A stretch of 64,000 nucleotides of DNA from CAWIVH01 sp963839475 (lineage in GTDB: Bacteria > Acidobacteriota > UBA6911). Of the stretch, positions 42,035 through 52,710 are shown one piece after another; within the stretch, counting starts at the first letter, position 1, and every line of letters begins with the position of its first letter. The notes under the pieces are model-generated. The model was not told where the DNA came from, did no database searches, and saw nothing but the letters and a program-made list of their open reading frames with translations. The position numbers and the translations under genes were made by a program. Where the stretch lies: the NCBI GenBank assembly GCA_963839475.1, contig CAWIVH010000013.1, positions 868,001 through 932,000 of the forward strand, read 5' to 3'.

Positions 42035-43060
42035 TTGAGCAGGATAATCAGGGGCGCAGACGCCTCTTATACTGAAGAGCATGAATTGAATCCATTAGAC
42101 ATTTACAGGCTGGTCGAAAAAGGCCTCGCACGGACGGAGGAGGAGCTCAGCCTTCAATCCAGGTCCAATATTCAATTGATCGACCGCGTGTCACACTATA
42201 TTCAAGACAGCGGCGGCAAGCGAATTCGTCCGGCCATACTGCTTCTTTCCTCCCAACTATGCGGGTATGAAGGGGCAGCGGGCTACAGGATCGGGGCTGT
42301 GGTCGAGCTCATTCATGCCGCGACTCTCGTGCACGACGACATTATTGACGACGCTAAGGTTCGTCGCGGACGGGCGTCGATCAACGCCTGCTGGGGGAAC
42401 GAAATTACGGTGTTGATGGGTGATTGGCTTTACATGACCTCATTCACCCTCGCCCTGGCCGAGCGGCAGTTCAAAATCCTCGACATTCTCATCGATGTTG
42501 CCCGCAAAATGGTCGAAGGGGAACTGATTCAACTCGGGATGAACGGCAATGCGGACATTACCGAGGAGCAGCATCTCGACATTTCCATGCGGAAAACCGC
42601 CTACCTGTTTGCAGCCTGTTCTCAGCTGGGAGGAGTCCTCGGCGGGGTCAGCGAAGAGCAGCAGGAGTTTCTGCGTCTCTACGGACTCAATATCGGTATC
42701 GCCTTCCAGATGGCCGATGATGTTCTGGATTTGACCTCCAGTGAGAACAAACTCGGCAAGCCGGTCGGCAGCGATTTGAAGGACGGGAAACTTACGTTGC
42801 CTCTTATATATTTGATGCAGGATGGAGATGCCCGCTGCCGTGAAATGGTGCAGACCGTATTGCGGGAGAACGGCTTTAATACGATTCAACGCGAGCAGAT
42901 CCTGGAGTTGGTCCGGGAATACCAGACCGCCGACCGGGTCATGAAAAAAGCCCATGACTACGCAGCCATCGCGAAAAATTATCTGCGCTCCTTCCGCGAC
43001 TGCGAGGCGCGGGAGGCTTTGATGGCCATCCCGGATTATGTGGTGGACCGCGACCGTTAA
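42035..43060 (+). CDS. Long-chain trans-polyprenyl diphosphate synthase (octaprenyl/heptaprenyl type)
   Basis: 341 residues. The two aspartate-rich motifs for Mg-diphosphate are LVHDDIIDDAKVRRG (near 98-112) and MADDVLDL (near 227), with GGKRIRPAI near 60 and KDGKLTLPLIY after the second motif. It elongates farnesyl or geranylgeranyl diphosphate to the C35-C45 side chain of menaquinone or ubiquinone. The only start before the first motif with protein-like sequence is TTG 42035, or TTG 42086; no ATG exists before residue 70. It ends 51 bp from the convergent penicillin-binding protein gene. Confidence 0.92.
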   Translation: MSRIIRGADASYTEEHELNPLDIYRLVEKGLARTEEELSLQSRSNIQLIDRVSHYIQDSGGKRIRPAILLLSSQLCGYEGAAGYRIGAVVELIHAATLVHDDIIDDAKVRRGRASINACWGNEITVLMGDWLYMTSFTLALAERQFKILDILIDVARKMVEGELIQLGMNGNADITEEQHLDISMRKTAYLFAACSQLGGVLGGVSEEQQEFLRLYGLNIGIAFQMADDVLDLTSSENKLGKPVGSDLKDGKLTLPLIYLMQDGDARCREMVQTVLRENGFNTIQREQILELVREYQTADRVMKKAHDYAAIAKNYLRSFRDCEAREALMAIPDYVVDRDR

Positions 43061-43111
43061 GAGTTCCTTCAACTCCCGAATCCGAGTTTGGGTGCCGCGG
43101 GAAATCCCGGT

Positions 43112-45380
43112 TCAGGGGCGTTTAACCGCACTCCCGGGCCCGGGGAGATCTTCGACAAAGATCTTTTTGCGCGGCATGGCGGCAGGTTCCGATCCTTCGG
43201 TCAGCAATTGGTCCGTGGATTCCACCCGCGGGAACTCCTCCACTGGATGATCTTTCAAAGTCTGCTCCATGAAGTGAATCCAGATTGGCAAAGCGGCCAA
43301 TGCGCCGGATTCTTTTTCCCCCAGGGTCTTCTTCGTATCGTATCCGACCCAGACTGCAGCCGTGATGGAGGGAGTGAAACCGACGAACCATGCGTCCGTA
43401 AAGTCATTCGTGGTACCGGTTTTGCCTCCGAGCGGCCGGTTCAGCGATTTGGCCGCGGTGGCGGTACCGTGCTGCACCACATTTTGTAGCAAGCCCAGCA
43501 TTTTCTCCGCTATCTCCGGTTCGAGGACTTTGTGAGTCTGGGGAAGAGTCTCCTCTTTCTTGATATGGTCGTAATCGTCAATCCGGCGGATGAAATAGGG
43601 CTTCGGCTGCATTCCGAGATTGGGAAAAACCGTAAAGGCCGATGCCATTTCCAGCGGAGTGGCTTCACAGGCGCCGATGGCGAGCGGGAGATAGGGCTCC
43701 ATCGGACCACCCAAGCCGAAACGGCGCGCGGTGATCAACACATTTTTTATGCCCAGCAGGGAGGCCAGTTTGACTGTAGGCACGTTCCGGGATTCGGTCA
43801 GCGCCTGCCTGAGCGTAATGGTGCCTTTGAATTTCAGGTCATAATTCGCCGGCCGCCAGGTCCGCCCGAGGCTATCAGTGAAGCTTATCGGTGAGTCCAC
43901 AACGGTGCTTTCGGTATCCATTCCTTTTTCAAGCGCCGTGGTGTATACGAAGGGTTTAAAGGTCGATCCCACCTGGCGCATCGCCTGAGTGGCGCGGTTG
44001 AATTCACTCGACTCAAAATCGTATCCTCCAACCATGGCGCGGATTTCGCCGGTGGAATTCTGGATAACGATCATGGCCCCCTCCACCTCGGGTTTCTGGT
44101 CCAGAAGCACGGTGGCAGTCTTCTGGCCTTCATCGAGTGCCAGGATCTCAAAACGGGCGAGGTCTCCCGGCTTGAGAATCCTGGAGGCAGATTCCGATCG
44201 GGTCCAAGCTATTTCTTTCGGACCGACCCGCGCTCGGTAGCGGCCTATCCGCACGCTCACGTCTTTGCCATCCGCGCTTTGCACCAACCCCACAACGATG
44301 TCCCCGGGTCTCGGTGCGATGCGCCAGTCCGGGTGTTCGTAGGTCCCCAGGTCCGTGCCCGGTGTGTTCAGCACGTTGCCGACTGGCCCCCTCCATCCGT
44401 GCCGTTTGTCGTAAAGCCTCAGGCCTTCGCGGAGCGATTTGTTCGCTGCTGTCTGCATCGCGACGTCGAGCGTGGTATAAACCCTCAGCCCTTTACGCCA
44501 GATGACATCCGTCGGGTATTTATCCGCCAGCGACTGCCGCACCCATTCCACGAAATAAGGGGCTACATCGGTGTCTCGAGTGCGCGCTTTGAGCGCCATT
44601 GGCTTGGCTTTGGCTTCAGCGGCCATCGTCGGTGGGATCATTTTTTCCGCGACCATGCGGTCCAATATGTAATTCCGGCGGGAAAGCGCCGTATCGGGAT
44701 GAAGACGCGGGGAGTAGATGCTCGGGTTGCGCGGCAAGCCGGCAATCATCGCGCATTCCTCGAGCGTCAGCTCTTTGAGCGCTTTGCCAAAATAAGTCTC
44801 GGCGGCTGCCGCGACGCCGTATGCCCCGTGCCCCATGTAGTGCTGGTTGCAGTAGAGCGTGAAGATCTGCCGCTTGGAATATTGTTTTTCAATTTTCCAG
44901 GTCACCAGCAGTTCTTTGATCTTGCGGTCAAAAGTGCGCTCCGGCGCGCGCAAGAGCAGTCGGGCCAGCTGCTGGGTGATGGTGCTGGCGCCCTCCGATT
45001 TTTTCAGAGCCAACACATCTTTATAGGCTGCCCGCAGAATCCCGAGGTAATTGACGCCTCGGTGGTTATAGAACTGATCGTCCTCGGCGGCAAGCAAGGC
45101 CAATTGGAGGTAGGGGGGGATTTCCTCAAACGAGACTATGATTCGCCTTTCCACGGCGAATTCCCCGATGACTTTGCTATCGGCGGAGTACAGGTCTGTA
45201 ATGACGTCCGGCCGGAAGTCTTCCAGGCTTTGGATCTTCGGCAGGTTGTATTGATACCCCACGAGAAGGCCCAGGACGGAGCCCGCTCCAAGGAAAATCA
45301 ATAATTAAAACAAAGAAAAAGAGCTTAAATCCCAGGGGAAGTTTTCGTTTATCCCCTTTGGGTTCCTGTAGGGTTGCCAT
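43112..45380 (-). CDS. Class A penicillin-binding protein (glycosyltransferase-transpeptidase), with a probable N-terminal frameshift
   Basis: From 45301 leftward the frame encodes 729 residues. The GT51 domain has AAEDDQFYNHRGVNY, GASTITQQLARLLL and YCNQHYMGHGAYG. A middle region follows, and the transpeptidase has VGSTFKPF (S-T-F-K), SRN and GGKTGTTN. These build and cross-link peptidoglycan. The TTG at 45301 would begin in mid-membrane helix. The neighbouring frame from ATG 45380 supplies a normal cytoplasmic head and the first half of that helix (MATLQEPKGDKRKLPLGFKL, then FFFVLII). Removing one base near 45302 joins them into one smooth 25-residue membrane segment. I therefore annotate the gene to 45380 with a one-base frameshift, possibly a sequencing error. 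Confidence 0.88.
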
Positions 45381-45589
45381 GAATCAGAAGTATAGCATGG
45401 CGCCTCCTGCTTCAAGGCGAAAGGGCACCCATTCATTCAACGCCGATTCCCACTCTTATTCATAGGCATATTGTGCGGGACGCCGATACCCGCGATCGAG
45501 GACAAAACTCCAGTATGGAAGGCGCACGCCAGGACGCCTGGGTTGTACCGCGCCCATTTCGCGTGTTTCGGAACCCGGGGCTCCTGACG

Positions 45590-45979
45590 TCAGAAGCATT
45601 CCGCGACGGCGCTTTCCTCGAGGCTCTCTTCTCCAATCGCGCGAGTCGAGTCCCGCGAATCCAGGAATGTGATTCTGGAGGCCACTACCTCCGTCACATA
45701 GTGCTTTTCTCCCGGGGGCTTTTCCCACGACCTGGTCTGCAGGGAGCCTTCGACACAGACCAATCTCCCCTTCTTGAGGTAGGAGTTGCAGTGTTCCGCG
45801 GTTTTGCCGAAGGCTACCACACGATGCCACTCTGTGAGCTTTTCCTTCCCCTCGCCGCCATTGCGAAATTGATCGGTAGCGATGCTGAAATTGGATACTG
45901 TGGTCCCACCGGCTGTTTTCCTTTCTTCCGGATCTTTGCCCAGCCGGCCAATCAGAATAACCTTATTTAATCCGCCCAT
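45590..45979 (-). CDS. ssb: Single-stranded DNA-binding protein with unusual C-terminus
   Basis: 129 residues from ATG 45979 (GGGAG upstream). The OB fold is standard: LNKVILIGRLGKDPE, FSIATDQF, EWHRVVAFGKTAEHC and YLKKGRLVCVEGSLQTRSWE. The C-terminal part after residue 110 is short. It ends EESLEESAVAECF instead of the usual Gly/Pro-rich linker and DDDIPF tip that recruits repair and replication proteins. The acid-rich stretch and the final Phe are kept, so partner binding may remain in altered form. It reads leftward, about 210 bp upstream of the penicillin-binding protein gene, and diverges from rpsL. Confidence 0.93.
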   Translation of the reverse strand: MGGLNKVILIGRLGKDPEERKTAGGTTVSNFSIATDQFRNGGEGKEKLTEWHRVVAFGKTAEHCNSYLKKGRLVCVEGSLQTRSWEKPPGEKHYVTEVVASRITFLDSRDSTRAIGEESLEESAVAECF

Positions 45980-46119
45980 GGTTTCATCTCCCTGCCGGAA
46001 TATCGGTTGCACCCGGGATTTGCCGATTTTCCGGGCTCGTATTACCTAAGGGATAAAGAGAAAAATGAGCGAAAATATCTTCATGCAGCCAAAAAAGTCG
46101 AGTGCTTCTTCCGGAAAGC

Positions 46120-46148
46120 TTGACAATTATTCCGGGTTCCCGTAAATT
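46120..46148 (+). promoter_or_regulatory. Upstream promoter P1 of the str operon
   Basis: TTGACA (46120-46125) and TAAATT (46143-46148) with a 17-bp spacer. The -35 box is perfect and the -10 box is moderate. Confidence 0.45.
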
Positions 46149-46192
46149 CACTTCCCCCTGCTGCAAATGGCTGTTTTTTCTGGCCTATTTGC

Positions 46193-46221
46193 TTGACAGG
46201 ATGTGGTGTATTTGCTATATT
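46193..46221 (+). promoter_or_regulatory. Main promoter P2 of the str operon
   Basis: TTGACA (46193-46198) and TATATT (46216-46221) separated by exactly 17 bp, a near-consensus sigma-70-type promoter. Transcription would start near 46228, leaving a leader of about 80 nt before the rpsL TTG. It drives the long ribosomal superoperon; no other promoter of this quality was seen up to the right edge. Confidence 0.7.
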
Positions 46222-46307
46222 CGAACGGTTTTTCACTGGTTTAATCATTGTAGCGGCGATCCATGTTGCCGGGTCGCCTGCGGATAGACAGGCAAGGAGA
46301 ACAGAGT

Positions 46308-46682
46308 TTGCCGACTTTTAACCAGCTGGTTCGTTCTGGCCGAAAGAAGATTCGTTACAAAACGAAGAGTCCAGCTTTACAGGGAAGTCCGCAGAGGCGC
46401 GGGGTTTGCACCCGAGTGTACACCTCGACGCCGAAGAAGCCGAATTCGGCGCTGCGCAAGGTTGCACGTGTGCGTTTGACGAACGGGATCGAAGTAACGA
46501 CCTACATTCCCGGAATCGGGCACAATCTGCAGGAGCACTCCATCGTTTTGATACGCGGTGGACGTGTCAAGGACCTCCCTGGGGTTCGCTACCATGTGGT
46601 GCGGGGCACTTTGGATTCGGTCGGGGTTGCCGACCGGAAGAACTCCCGCTCCAAGTACGGTGCCAAGCGGCCCAAAAGCTAG
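46308..46682 (+). CDS. rpsL: 30S ribosomal protein S12
   Basis: 124 residues from TTG 46308, since S12 begins (M)PTFNQLVR and AAGGAGA precedes it; in-frame ATG 46263 would add 15 unrelated residues. The decoding-centre segments are intact: TPKKPNSALRKVARVRL (with the streptomycin-related Lys) and GGRVKDLPGVRYH (with the Asp that is methylthiolated in some bacteria). It opens the str part of the operon; rpoC is not upstream, ssb is. Confidence 0.97.
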   Translation: MPTFNQLVRSGRKKIRYKTKSPALQGSPQRRGVCTRVYTSTPKKPNSALRKVARVRLTNGIEVTTYIPGIGHNLQEHSIVLIRGGRVKDLPGVRYHVVRGTLDSVGVADRKNSRSKYGAKRPKS

Positions 46683-46833
46683 TCACTCCTTCACATCATT
46701 CGTTGGAAGGCAGCGGGCAATGCCCGGTGTGAATCTTCAGTCGGTGCTCGCAGTGCCGGCGAAGAGAGTTTGCGGGAAGGCGTCCCGCCGGAAGCGGTAA
46801 CGAATCAAGGAAGCATCGGGGGAAATCAAGAGT

Positions 46834-47304
46834 ATGCCGAGGCGAAGAGAGGTTCCGAAGCGGGAAACTTTGCCGGATCCGCTTTACAGCAGCACGCTGA
46901 TCACCAAGTTCATCAATTGCATGATGGTGGAAGGAAAGAAAAGCGTGTCCGAGGGGAATTTTTACGGCGCCCTCGACATCATAAAGGACAGGGCCAAAGA
47001 GGATCCCGTCAAGGTATTCAAGAAGGCTCTGGACACCGTGAAGCCGGTGCTGGAAGTGAAGTCCCGCCGTGTCGGCGGCGCGACCTACCAGGTTCCCATC
47101 GAAGTGCCTCAGGACCGGCGCACGTCACTCGCCATCCGCTGGATCATCTCCAATGCGAGATCCCGCGGAGAGAAGACGATGAGGGAAAAGCTGGCGGCAG
47201 AGATCCTGGATGCCTCGAATAACCGCGGTGGCGCCATCAAAAAGAAGGAAGATACGCACCGTATGGCGGAGGCTAACAAGGCATTCGCTCACTACCGGTG
47301 GTGA
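46834..47304 (+). CDS. rpsG: 30S ribosomal protein S7
   Basis: 156 residues, normal length. PRRREVPKRETLPDP, KFINCMMVEGKKS and ARSRGEKTMREKLAAEILDA are conserved. S7 nucleates the 30S head and contacts the E-site tRNA; in E. coli it also represses the str operon. The gap to rpsL is 151 bp, longer than others in this operon, and might carry a regulatory structure, though none is obvious by eye. Confidence 0.97.
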   Translation: MPRRREVPKRETLPDPLYSSTLITKFINCMMVEGKKSVSEGNFYGALDIIKDRAKEDPVKVFKKALDTVKPVLEVKSRRVGGATYQVPIEVPQDRRTSLAIRWIISNARSRGEKTMREKLAAEILDASNNRGGAIKKKEDTHRMAEANKAFAHYRW

Positions 47305-47316
47305 TAAGGATCGCGA

Positions 47317-49407
47317 TTGCCACGCTCAGTTCCGCTCGAGAGAACCCGGAACATCGGGATCATGGCGCACATAGATGCCGGGAAAACGACGGCCACTGAG
47401 CGGATCCTGTATTACACCGGAATCACCCATAAACTGGGTGAGGTCCACGAAGGCACTGCCACGATGGACTGGATGGAGCAGGAGCAGGAGCGGGGCATCA
47501 CGATAACATCGGCGGCCACCACCTGCTACTGGGGTGAGAACCGGATCAACATTATCGACACTCCGGGCCATGTGGATTTTACGGCGGAGGTCGAACGCAG
47601 CCTGAGGGTTCTCGACGGGGCTGTGGCGCTTTTTGGCGCGGTTGAGGGGGTAGAACCCCAGTCGGAAACGGTTTGGCGGCAGGCCGACAAGTACCGGGTG
47701 CCGCGGATAGGTTTTGTGAACAAAATGGATCGGCCGGGCGCGGATTTTCCCCGCGTCCTGGATATGATCCGGAGCAAGCTTAGAGCAACACCGGTCGCGG
47801 TTCAGCTTCCGCTCGGCACGGAAGACAAGTTCCGCGGAGTGATCGACCTGGTCGATCTTAAAGCGGTGGTTTTTGATACCGAAACGCTGGGAGCGGACTT
47901 CAGCGTTGAGGAGATTCCCGAAGAGTTTCGAGCCGACGCAATCGCTTACCGCGAGAAAATGCTCGAAACCATTGCCGAGGTCGATGACCGGATCTTTGAA
48001 AAATTTGTGAATGGTGGCGAGCCTGATCGCGAAGAGATCCTCCAGGCTCTGCGCAAAGGCACCGTGGCGCTTCGGTTCGTGCCGGTCCTGTGCGGAGCGG
48101 CTTTCAAGAACAAGGGGATCCAGCAATTGCTCGACGCCGTGGTGAACTACCTGCCTTCCCCGCTGGACATTCCTCCTGTCAAAGGGATCGCCGCCGAAGG
48201 TGAGAATCCGCCGGTTCGAAATGCCTCCGATTCGGAGCCTTTCTCCGCCCTCGTTTTCAAGATCATGACCGACCCCTTCGTAGGTCAGCTGGCATTTTTC
48301 CGGGTTTATTCCGGCCAGCTCAAGTCCGGCGTATCGGTCTACAACTCCACCAAGGATAAATCCGAGCGGGTCGGACGTCTCCTCAAAATGCACGCCAACA
48401 AGCGGGAGGAGATCAAAGAGGTTTACTGCGGCGATATTGCGGCTGCGGTCGGCTTGCGGAACGTGAGCACGGGGGACACGATCTGCGATAAAGACGACCC
48501 TCTGGTGCTGGAGGCCATCGAATTCCCCGCACCCGTGCTGTCGGTGGCGATCGAGCCGAAAACCAAAGCTGATCAGGAAAAGTTGGGGATGGCGCTGGAG
48601 AAGCTGATCCGGGAGGACCCCACTTTCAAAGTCCACACCGATCGCGATACGGGGCAGACGATCATCTCGGGAATGGGCGAGCTTCACATCGAAATCCTGG
48701 TCGATCGGATGATTCGCGAATTCGGGGTTGCGGCCAACGTAGGGCGGCCGCAGGTGGCTTACCGGGAGACGATCCGCCAGAAGGCCGAATCGGAAGGTAG
48801 ATTCATCCGTCAGACGGGAGGACGAGGGCAATACGGGCATGTGAAAATTGCCATAGAGCCGCTGCCGCCTGCAGGCGGGTTCGAGTTCGTCGATGAAATC
48901 GTCGGCGGCGCCATCCCGAGGGAATACATCGGGGCGGTGGAGCGGGGGGTGGCTGAAGCGCTGGAATCAGGAACTCTCGCAGGGTACGAGCTTGTGGACA
49001 TCAAAGTAACCCTGCTCGACGGTTCGTACCACGAAGTCGATTCATCGGACATCGCCTTCAAGATCGCCGGTTCCATGGCGCTGAAAGAAGCGGTAAAGCG
49101 GGCCAAACCGGTGTTGCTCGAGCCGATGATGCGCGTGGAAGTTGTGGTGCCAGAGGAGTTCATGGGGGCGGTCACCGGGGACCTGCATGCGCGGCGAGGG
49201 CGGGTGGAATCAACCGATTCAAGGCTGGGGTCGACCATCATTCAATGCAAGGTGCCCTTGTCGGAAATGTTTGGATATTCGACGGACCTGAGGTCGATGA
49301 CCCAGGGCAGGGCGACATACTCGATGCACTTTTCTCATTACGAGGAAGCGCCGAAGTCAGTCAGTGAAGAAGTGATCACCAGAGTGCGCGGAAGAGCGGC
49401 CGGATAA
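47317..49407 (+). CDS. fusA: Elongation factor G
   Basis: 696 residues starting with TTG 47317 (AAGGA upstream). Domain I has GIMAHIDAGKTTATERILYY, the switch region RGITITSAATT, DTPGHVDFTAEVERS and NKMDRPGAD; domains II-V follow (GRGQYGHVKI, MRVEVVVPEEFMGAV, DLRSMTQGRATYSM). It drives tRNA-mRNA translocation on the ribosome and, with RRF, recycling. The full length and the loop details match the main housekeeping EF-G. Confidence 0.97.
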   Translation: MPRSVPLERTRNIGIMAHIDAGKTTATERILYYTGITHKLGEVHEGTATMDWMEQEQERGITITSAATTCYWGENRINIIDTPGHVDFTAEVERSLRVLDGAVALFGAVEGVEPQSETVWRQADKYRVPRIGFVNKMDRPGADFPRVLDMIRSKLRATPVAVQLPLGTEDKFRGVIDLVDLKAVVFDTETLGADFSVEEIPEEFRADAIAYREKMLETIAEVDDRIFEKFVNGGEPDREEILQALRKGTVALRFVPVLCGAAFKNKGIQQLLDAVVNYLPSPLDIPPVKGIAAEGENPPVRNASDSEPFSALVFKIMTDPFVGQLAFFRVYSGQLKSGVSVYNSTKDKSERVGRLLKMHANKREEIKEVYCGDIAAAVGLRNVSTGDTICDKDDPLVLEAIEFPAPVLSVAIEPKTKADQEKLGMALEKLIREDPTFKVHTDRDTGQTIISGMGELHIEILVDRMIREFGVAANVGRPQVAYRETIRQKAESEGRFIRQTGGRGQYGHVKIAIEPLPPAGGFEFVDEIVGGAIPREYIGAVERGVAEALESGTLAGYELVDIKVTLLDGSYHEVDSSDIAFKIAGSMALKEAVKRAKPVLLEPMMRVEVVVPEEFMGAVTGDLHARRGRVESTDSRLGSTIIQCKVPLSEMFGYSTDLRSMTQGRATYSMHFSHYEEAPKSVSEEVITRVRGRAAG

Positions 49408-49430
49408 GCGGCTGCTGTTTGGAGGCTAAC

Positions 49431-50618
<1,188 letters not shown>

Positions 50619-50630
50619 CTCAGAGACCAT

Positions 50631-50957
50631 ATGCTTAACGAAAAAATTCGAATCAGGTTGAAAGCTTACGACTACAGGGTGCTGGATCAGTCGACCTCGG
50701 AGATCGTCGAAATCGCGAAGCGAACCGGTTCGCGCGTTTCGGGGCCGATCCCGTTGCCGACCGTGAAAAACAAGTTCTGCGTGCTCCGGTCGCCTCATGT
50801 CGACAAGAAGTCGCGTGAGCAGTTCGAGATTCGGACGCACAAGCGCCTTGTGGACATTCTCGAACCGACGCCCCAGACCGTCGATGCTCTGATGAAGCTC
50901 GATCTGCCGGCGGCAATCGACGTCGAGATCAAGGCTTTCGGGACGGAACATAAGTAA
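50631..50957 (+). CDS. rpsJ: 30S ribosomal protein S10
   Basis: 108 residues with KIRIRLKAYDYRVLDQS, SGPIPLPTVKNKFCVLRSPHV and EQFEIRTHKRLVDI. S10 belongs to the 30S head and, as NusE, to the antitermination complex. Only 12 bp separate it from tuf, so the str and S10 operons are fused. Length is about five residues above the common 103. Confidence 0.96.
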   Translation: MLNEKIRIRLKAYDYRVLDQSTSEIVEIAKRTGSRVSGPIPLPTVKNKFCVLRSPHVDKKSREQFEIRTHKRLVDILEPTPQTVDALMKLDLPAAIDVEIKAFGTEHK

Positions 50958-51064
50958 CAGGGAATACGGCGCCCGGCACATAATCCGTCGCGTAGCCTGC
51001 CCGGAAAACCGGTGCGGCAACGCAGGAAATGAACCAGGCCGGTCGACGCGTTGAGGGAACCCAC

Positions 51065-51694
51065 ATGGTTGAAGGACTGATTGGTATCAAAGTCGGGATG
51101 ACGCAGGTCTTTGAAGCGGACGGCACCCTAGTTCCTGCCACCGTCATCAAGGTCGGGCCGTGCGTGGTGGTCCAGAAGAGAGTTAAGGAAAAGGACGGTT
51201 ACGACGCCGTGCAGCTGGGCCTGGTGGAGTTTGTCCGCCCTGCGCGGGTGACCAAGCCGCTGGCAGGGCACTTCAAAAAGGCGAACGTTCCTCCCTGCCG
51301 CATTCTGCGCGAATTCCGCGAGGAAAACGGCGACGCGGCGCTCAACGTCGGTGACCATGTCCAGGTAGCTCAGGTTTTCCAGGTCACGGACAAAGTCAAA
51401 GTGTCGGGCACCAGCAAAGGCCGTGGTTTTGCCGGCCTGATCAAGCGACACCATTTTGCAGGCGGCGCGGCGACACATGGGTCCATGTTTCACCGGGCTC
51501 CGGGTTCTATCGGTGCATCGGCGTTTCCCAGTCGCGTGCTTCCGGGGATGCGCGCTGCGGGACACATGGGAAATGCGACGGTAACGGTGCGGAACCTGAA
51601 CGTGATCCGGATCAACGGGGACGAAAACCTCCTTATCGTCAAGGGGGCGGTCCCAGGTCGGAACGGCGGCTACGTGGTAATCGAGAAGGCTTGA
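51065..51694 (+). CDS. rplC: 50S ribosomal protein L3
   Basis: 209 residues from ATG 51065 (GAGGGA upstream). Signature segments are GLIGIKVGMTQVF, KGRGFAGLIKRHHFAGG, THGSMFHRAPGSIGASAFP and GMRAAGHMGN, with a Gln-free variant of the peptidyl-transferase-proximal loop. It is one of the earliest 23S-binding proteins. The in-frame ATG at 51029 is too early. Confidence 0.96.
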   Translation: MVEGLIGIKVGMTQVFEADGTLVPATVIKVGPCVVVQKRVKEKDGYDAVQLGLVEFVRPARVTKPLAGHFKKANVPPCRILREFREENGDAALNVGDHVQVAQVFQVTDKVKVSGTSKGRGFAGLIKRHHFAGGAATHGSMFHRAPGSIGASAFPSRVLPGMRAAGHMGNATVTVRNLNVIRINGDENLLIVKGAVPGRNGGYVVIEKA

Positions 51695-51769
51695 TCGCCG
51701 GATGCGCCGGTTCCTGCGGCGCGTCGGTAAAGTGTCACGGGATTTGAGTTTCGTGAGTGAGGTTCGGTG

Positions 51770-52396
51770 ATGGCAGAGATTGAAGTTAAAAACCTCGCAA
51801 ATGAGGTGGTCGGGAAGCTGGAGCTGAAGGACCAGGTGTTCCAGGCGGAATTGAACGAGCCGCTCATCTGGGAAGCGGTCAAGCACTATTCGGATTCCCT
51901 GCGCGCCGGAACGGCATCGACCAAGACGCGCGCTGAAGTAAGCGGCAGCGGCAAGAAGCTCTGGCGCCAGAAGGGAACCGGGCGTGCCCGTATCGGAAGC
52001 GTTCGCAGCCCCCTTTGGCGGCATGGCGGTACGGTCCATGGGCCCAGGCCGCGCACCTATACCTACAATTTTCCGCGCAAAAAGCTGCGCGGCGCTCTTC
52101 GCTCCGCTCTTTCCGCCAAATTCAGCAGCAGCGCCCTTTCCGTGGTCGAAGGATTCACGCTGGAGAATCACAAAACCCGTGAATTTCAGAAGATCCTGAA
52201 AACTCTGGGCGCCGGCGGCAGGGTCCTGGTCGTGAGCCTGGGGGAAAACGATAATCTTGAGCGTTCCTCCCGCAATCTTCCCGATGTCAAGGTAGTGCCG
52301 GGAACTGGGGTCAATATTTACGACGTCGTCAACAGCAGCAAGTTGATCTTTTCCAAGGAGGCGATCCTCCAGGTCCAGGAGGTACTGAGTCGATGA
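51770..52396 (+). CDS. rplD: 50S ribosomal protein L4
   Basis: 208 residues from ATG 51770 (GTG 51767 adjoining). The exit-tunnel loop is intact: SGSGKKLWRQKGTGRARIGS, then SPLWRHGGTVHGP. In E. coli L4 represses the S10 operon by binding its leader; here rpsJ is preceded directly by tuf, so that leader control seems absent. The stop overlaps the rplW start by four bases. Confidence 0.96.
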   Translation: MAEIEVKNLANEVVGKLELKDQVFQAELNEPLIWEAVKHYSDSLRAGTASTKTRAEVSGSGKKLWRQKGTGRARIGSVRSPLWRHGGTVHGPRPRTYTYNFPRKKLRGALRSALSAKFSSSALSVVEGFTLENHKTREFQKILKTLGAGGRVLVVSLGENDNLERSSRNLPDVKVVPGTGVNIYDVVNSSKLIFSKEAILQVQEVLSR

Positions 52397-52686
52397 CCCG
52401 CATATACCAAGTTTTGAAACTGCCCGTCATCACGGAAAAAAGCACCTACGTCAAAGAGAATCTCAGCACCTTGACGTTCAAAGTCGCCCGTGATGCCAAC
52501 AAGCAGGAGATCAAGGACGCCGTCCAGAAAATTTTCAAGGTGAAAGTGGACAGCGTCCGAACGGCAACTTTTCATGGCAAGAACCGTCGTCAGGGCCGTT
52601 TTACCGGCCGCCGGCCTGATTGGAAAAAGGCCTATGTAACCCTGAAGAAGGGCGAAAAGATGATCGAGTTCTCCGAAGTAGTTTAG
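52393..52686 (+). CDS. rplW: 50S ribosomal protein L23
   Basis: 97 residues with LPVITEKSTYVKENLSTLTF, EIKDAVQKIFKVKVDSVRT and RPDWKKAYVTLKKG. L23 sits at the tunnel exit and docks trigger factor and SRP. ATGA overlap with rplD. Confidence 0.96.
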   Translation: MTRIYQVLKLPVITEKSTYVKENLSTLTFKVARDANKQEIKDAVQKIFKVKVDSVRTATFHGKNRRQGRFTGRRPDWKKAYVTLKKGEKMIEFSEVV

Positions 52687-52710
52687 TTTAGCGCAGGAGC
52701 TAATGGACTC

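Noticed and set aside
43070..43111. Terminator hairpin between the prenyl synthase and penicillin-binding protein genes
   Set aside because: Only a CGGG-AAAT-CCCG stem of four base pairs without a T-run; too weak to call.
45456..45830. Frameshifted continuation of ssb with the acidic tip
   Set aside because: The alternative frames downstream of ssb contain no DDDIPF-like end, so the short tail is taken as real unless reads show otherwise.
47326..48840. 504-codon minus-strand frame inside fusA
   Set aside because: Antisense to conserved EF-G; no ribosome site or domain.
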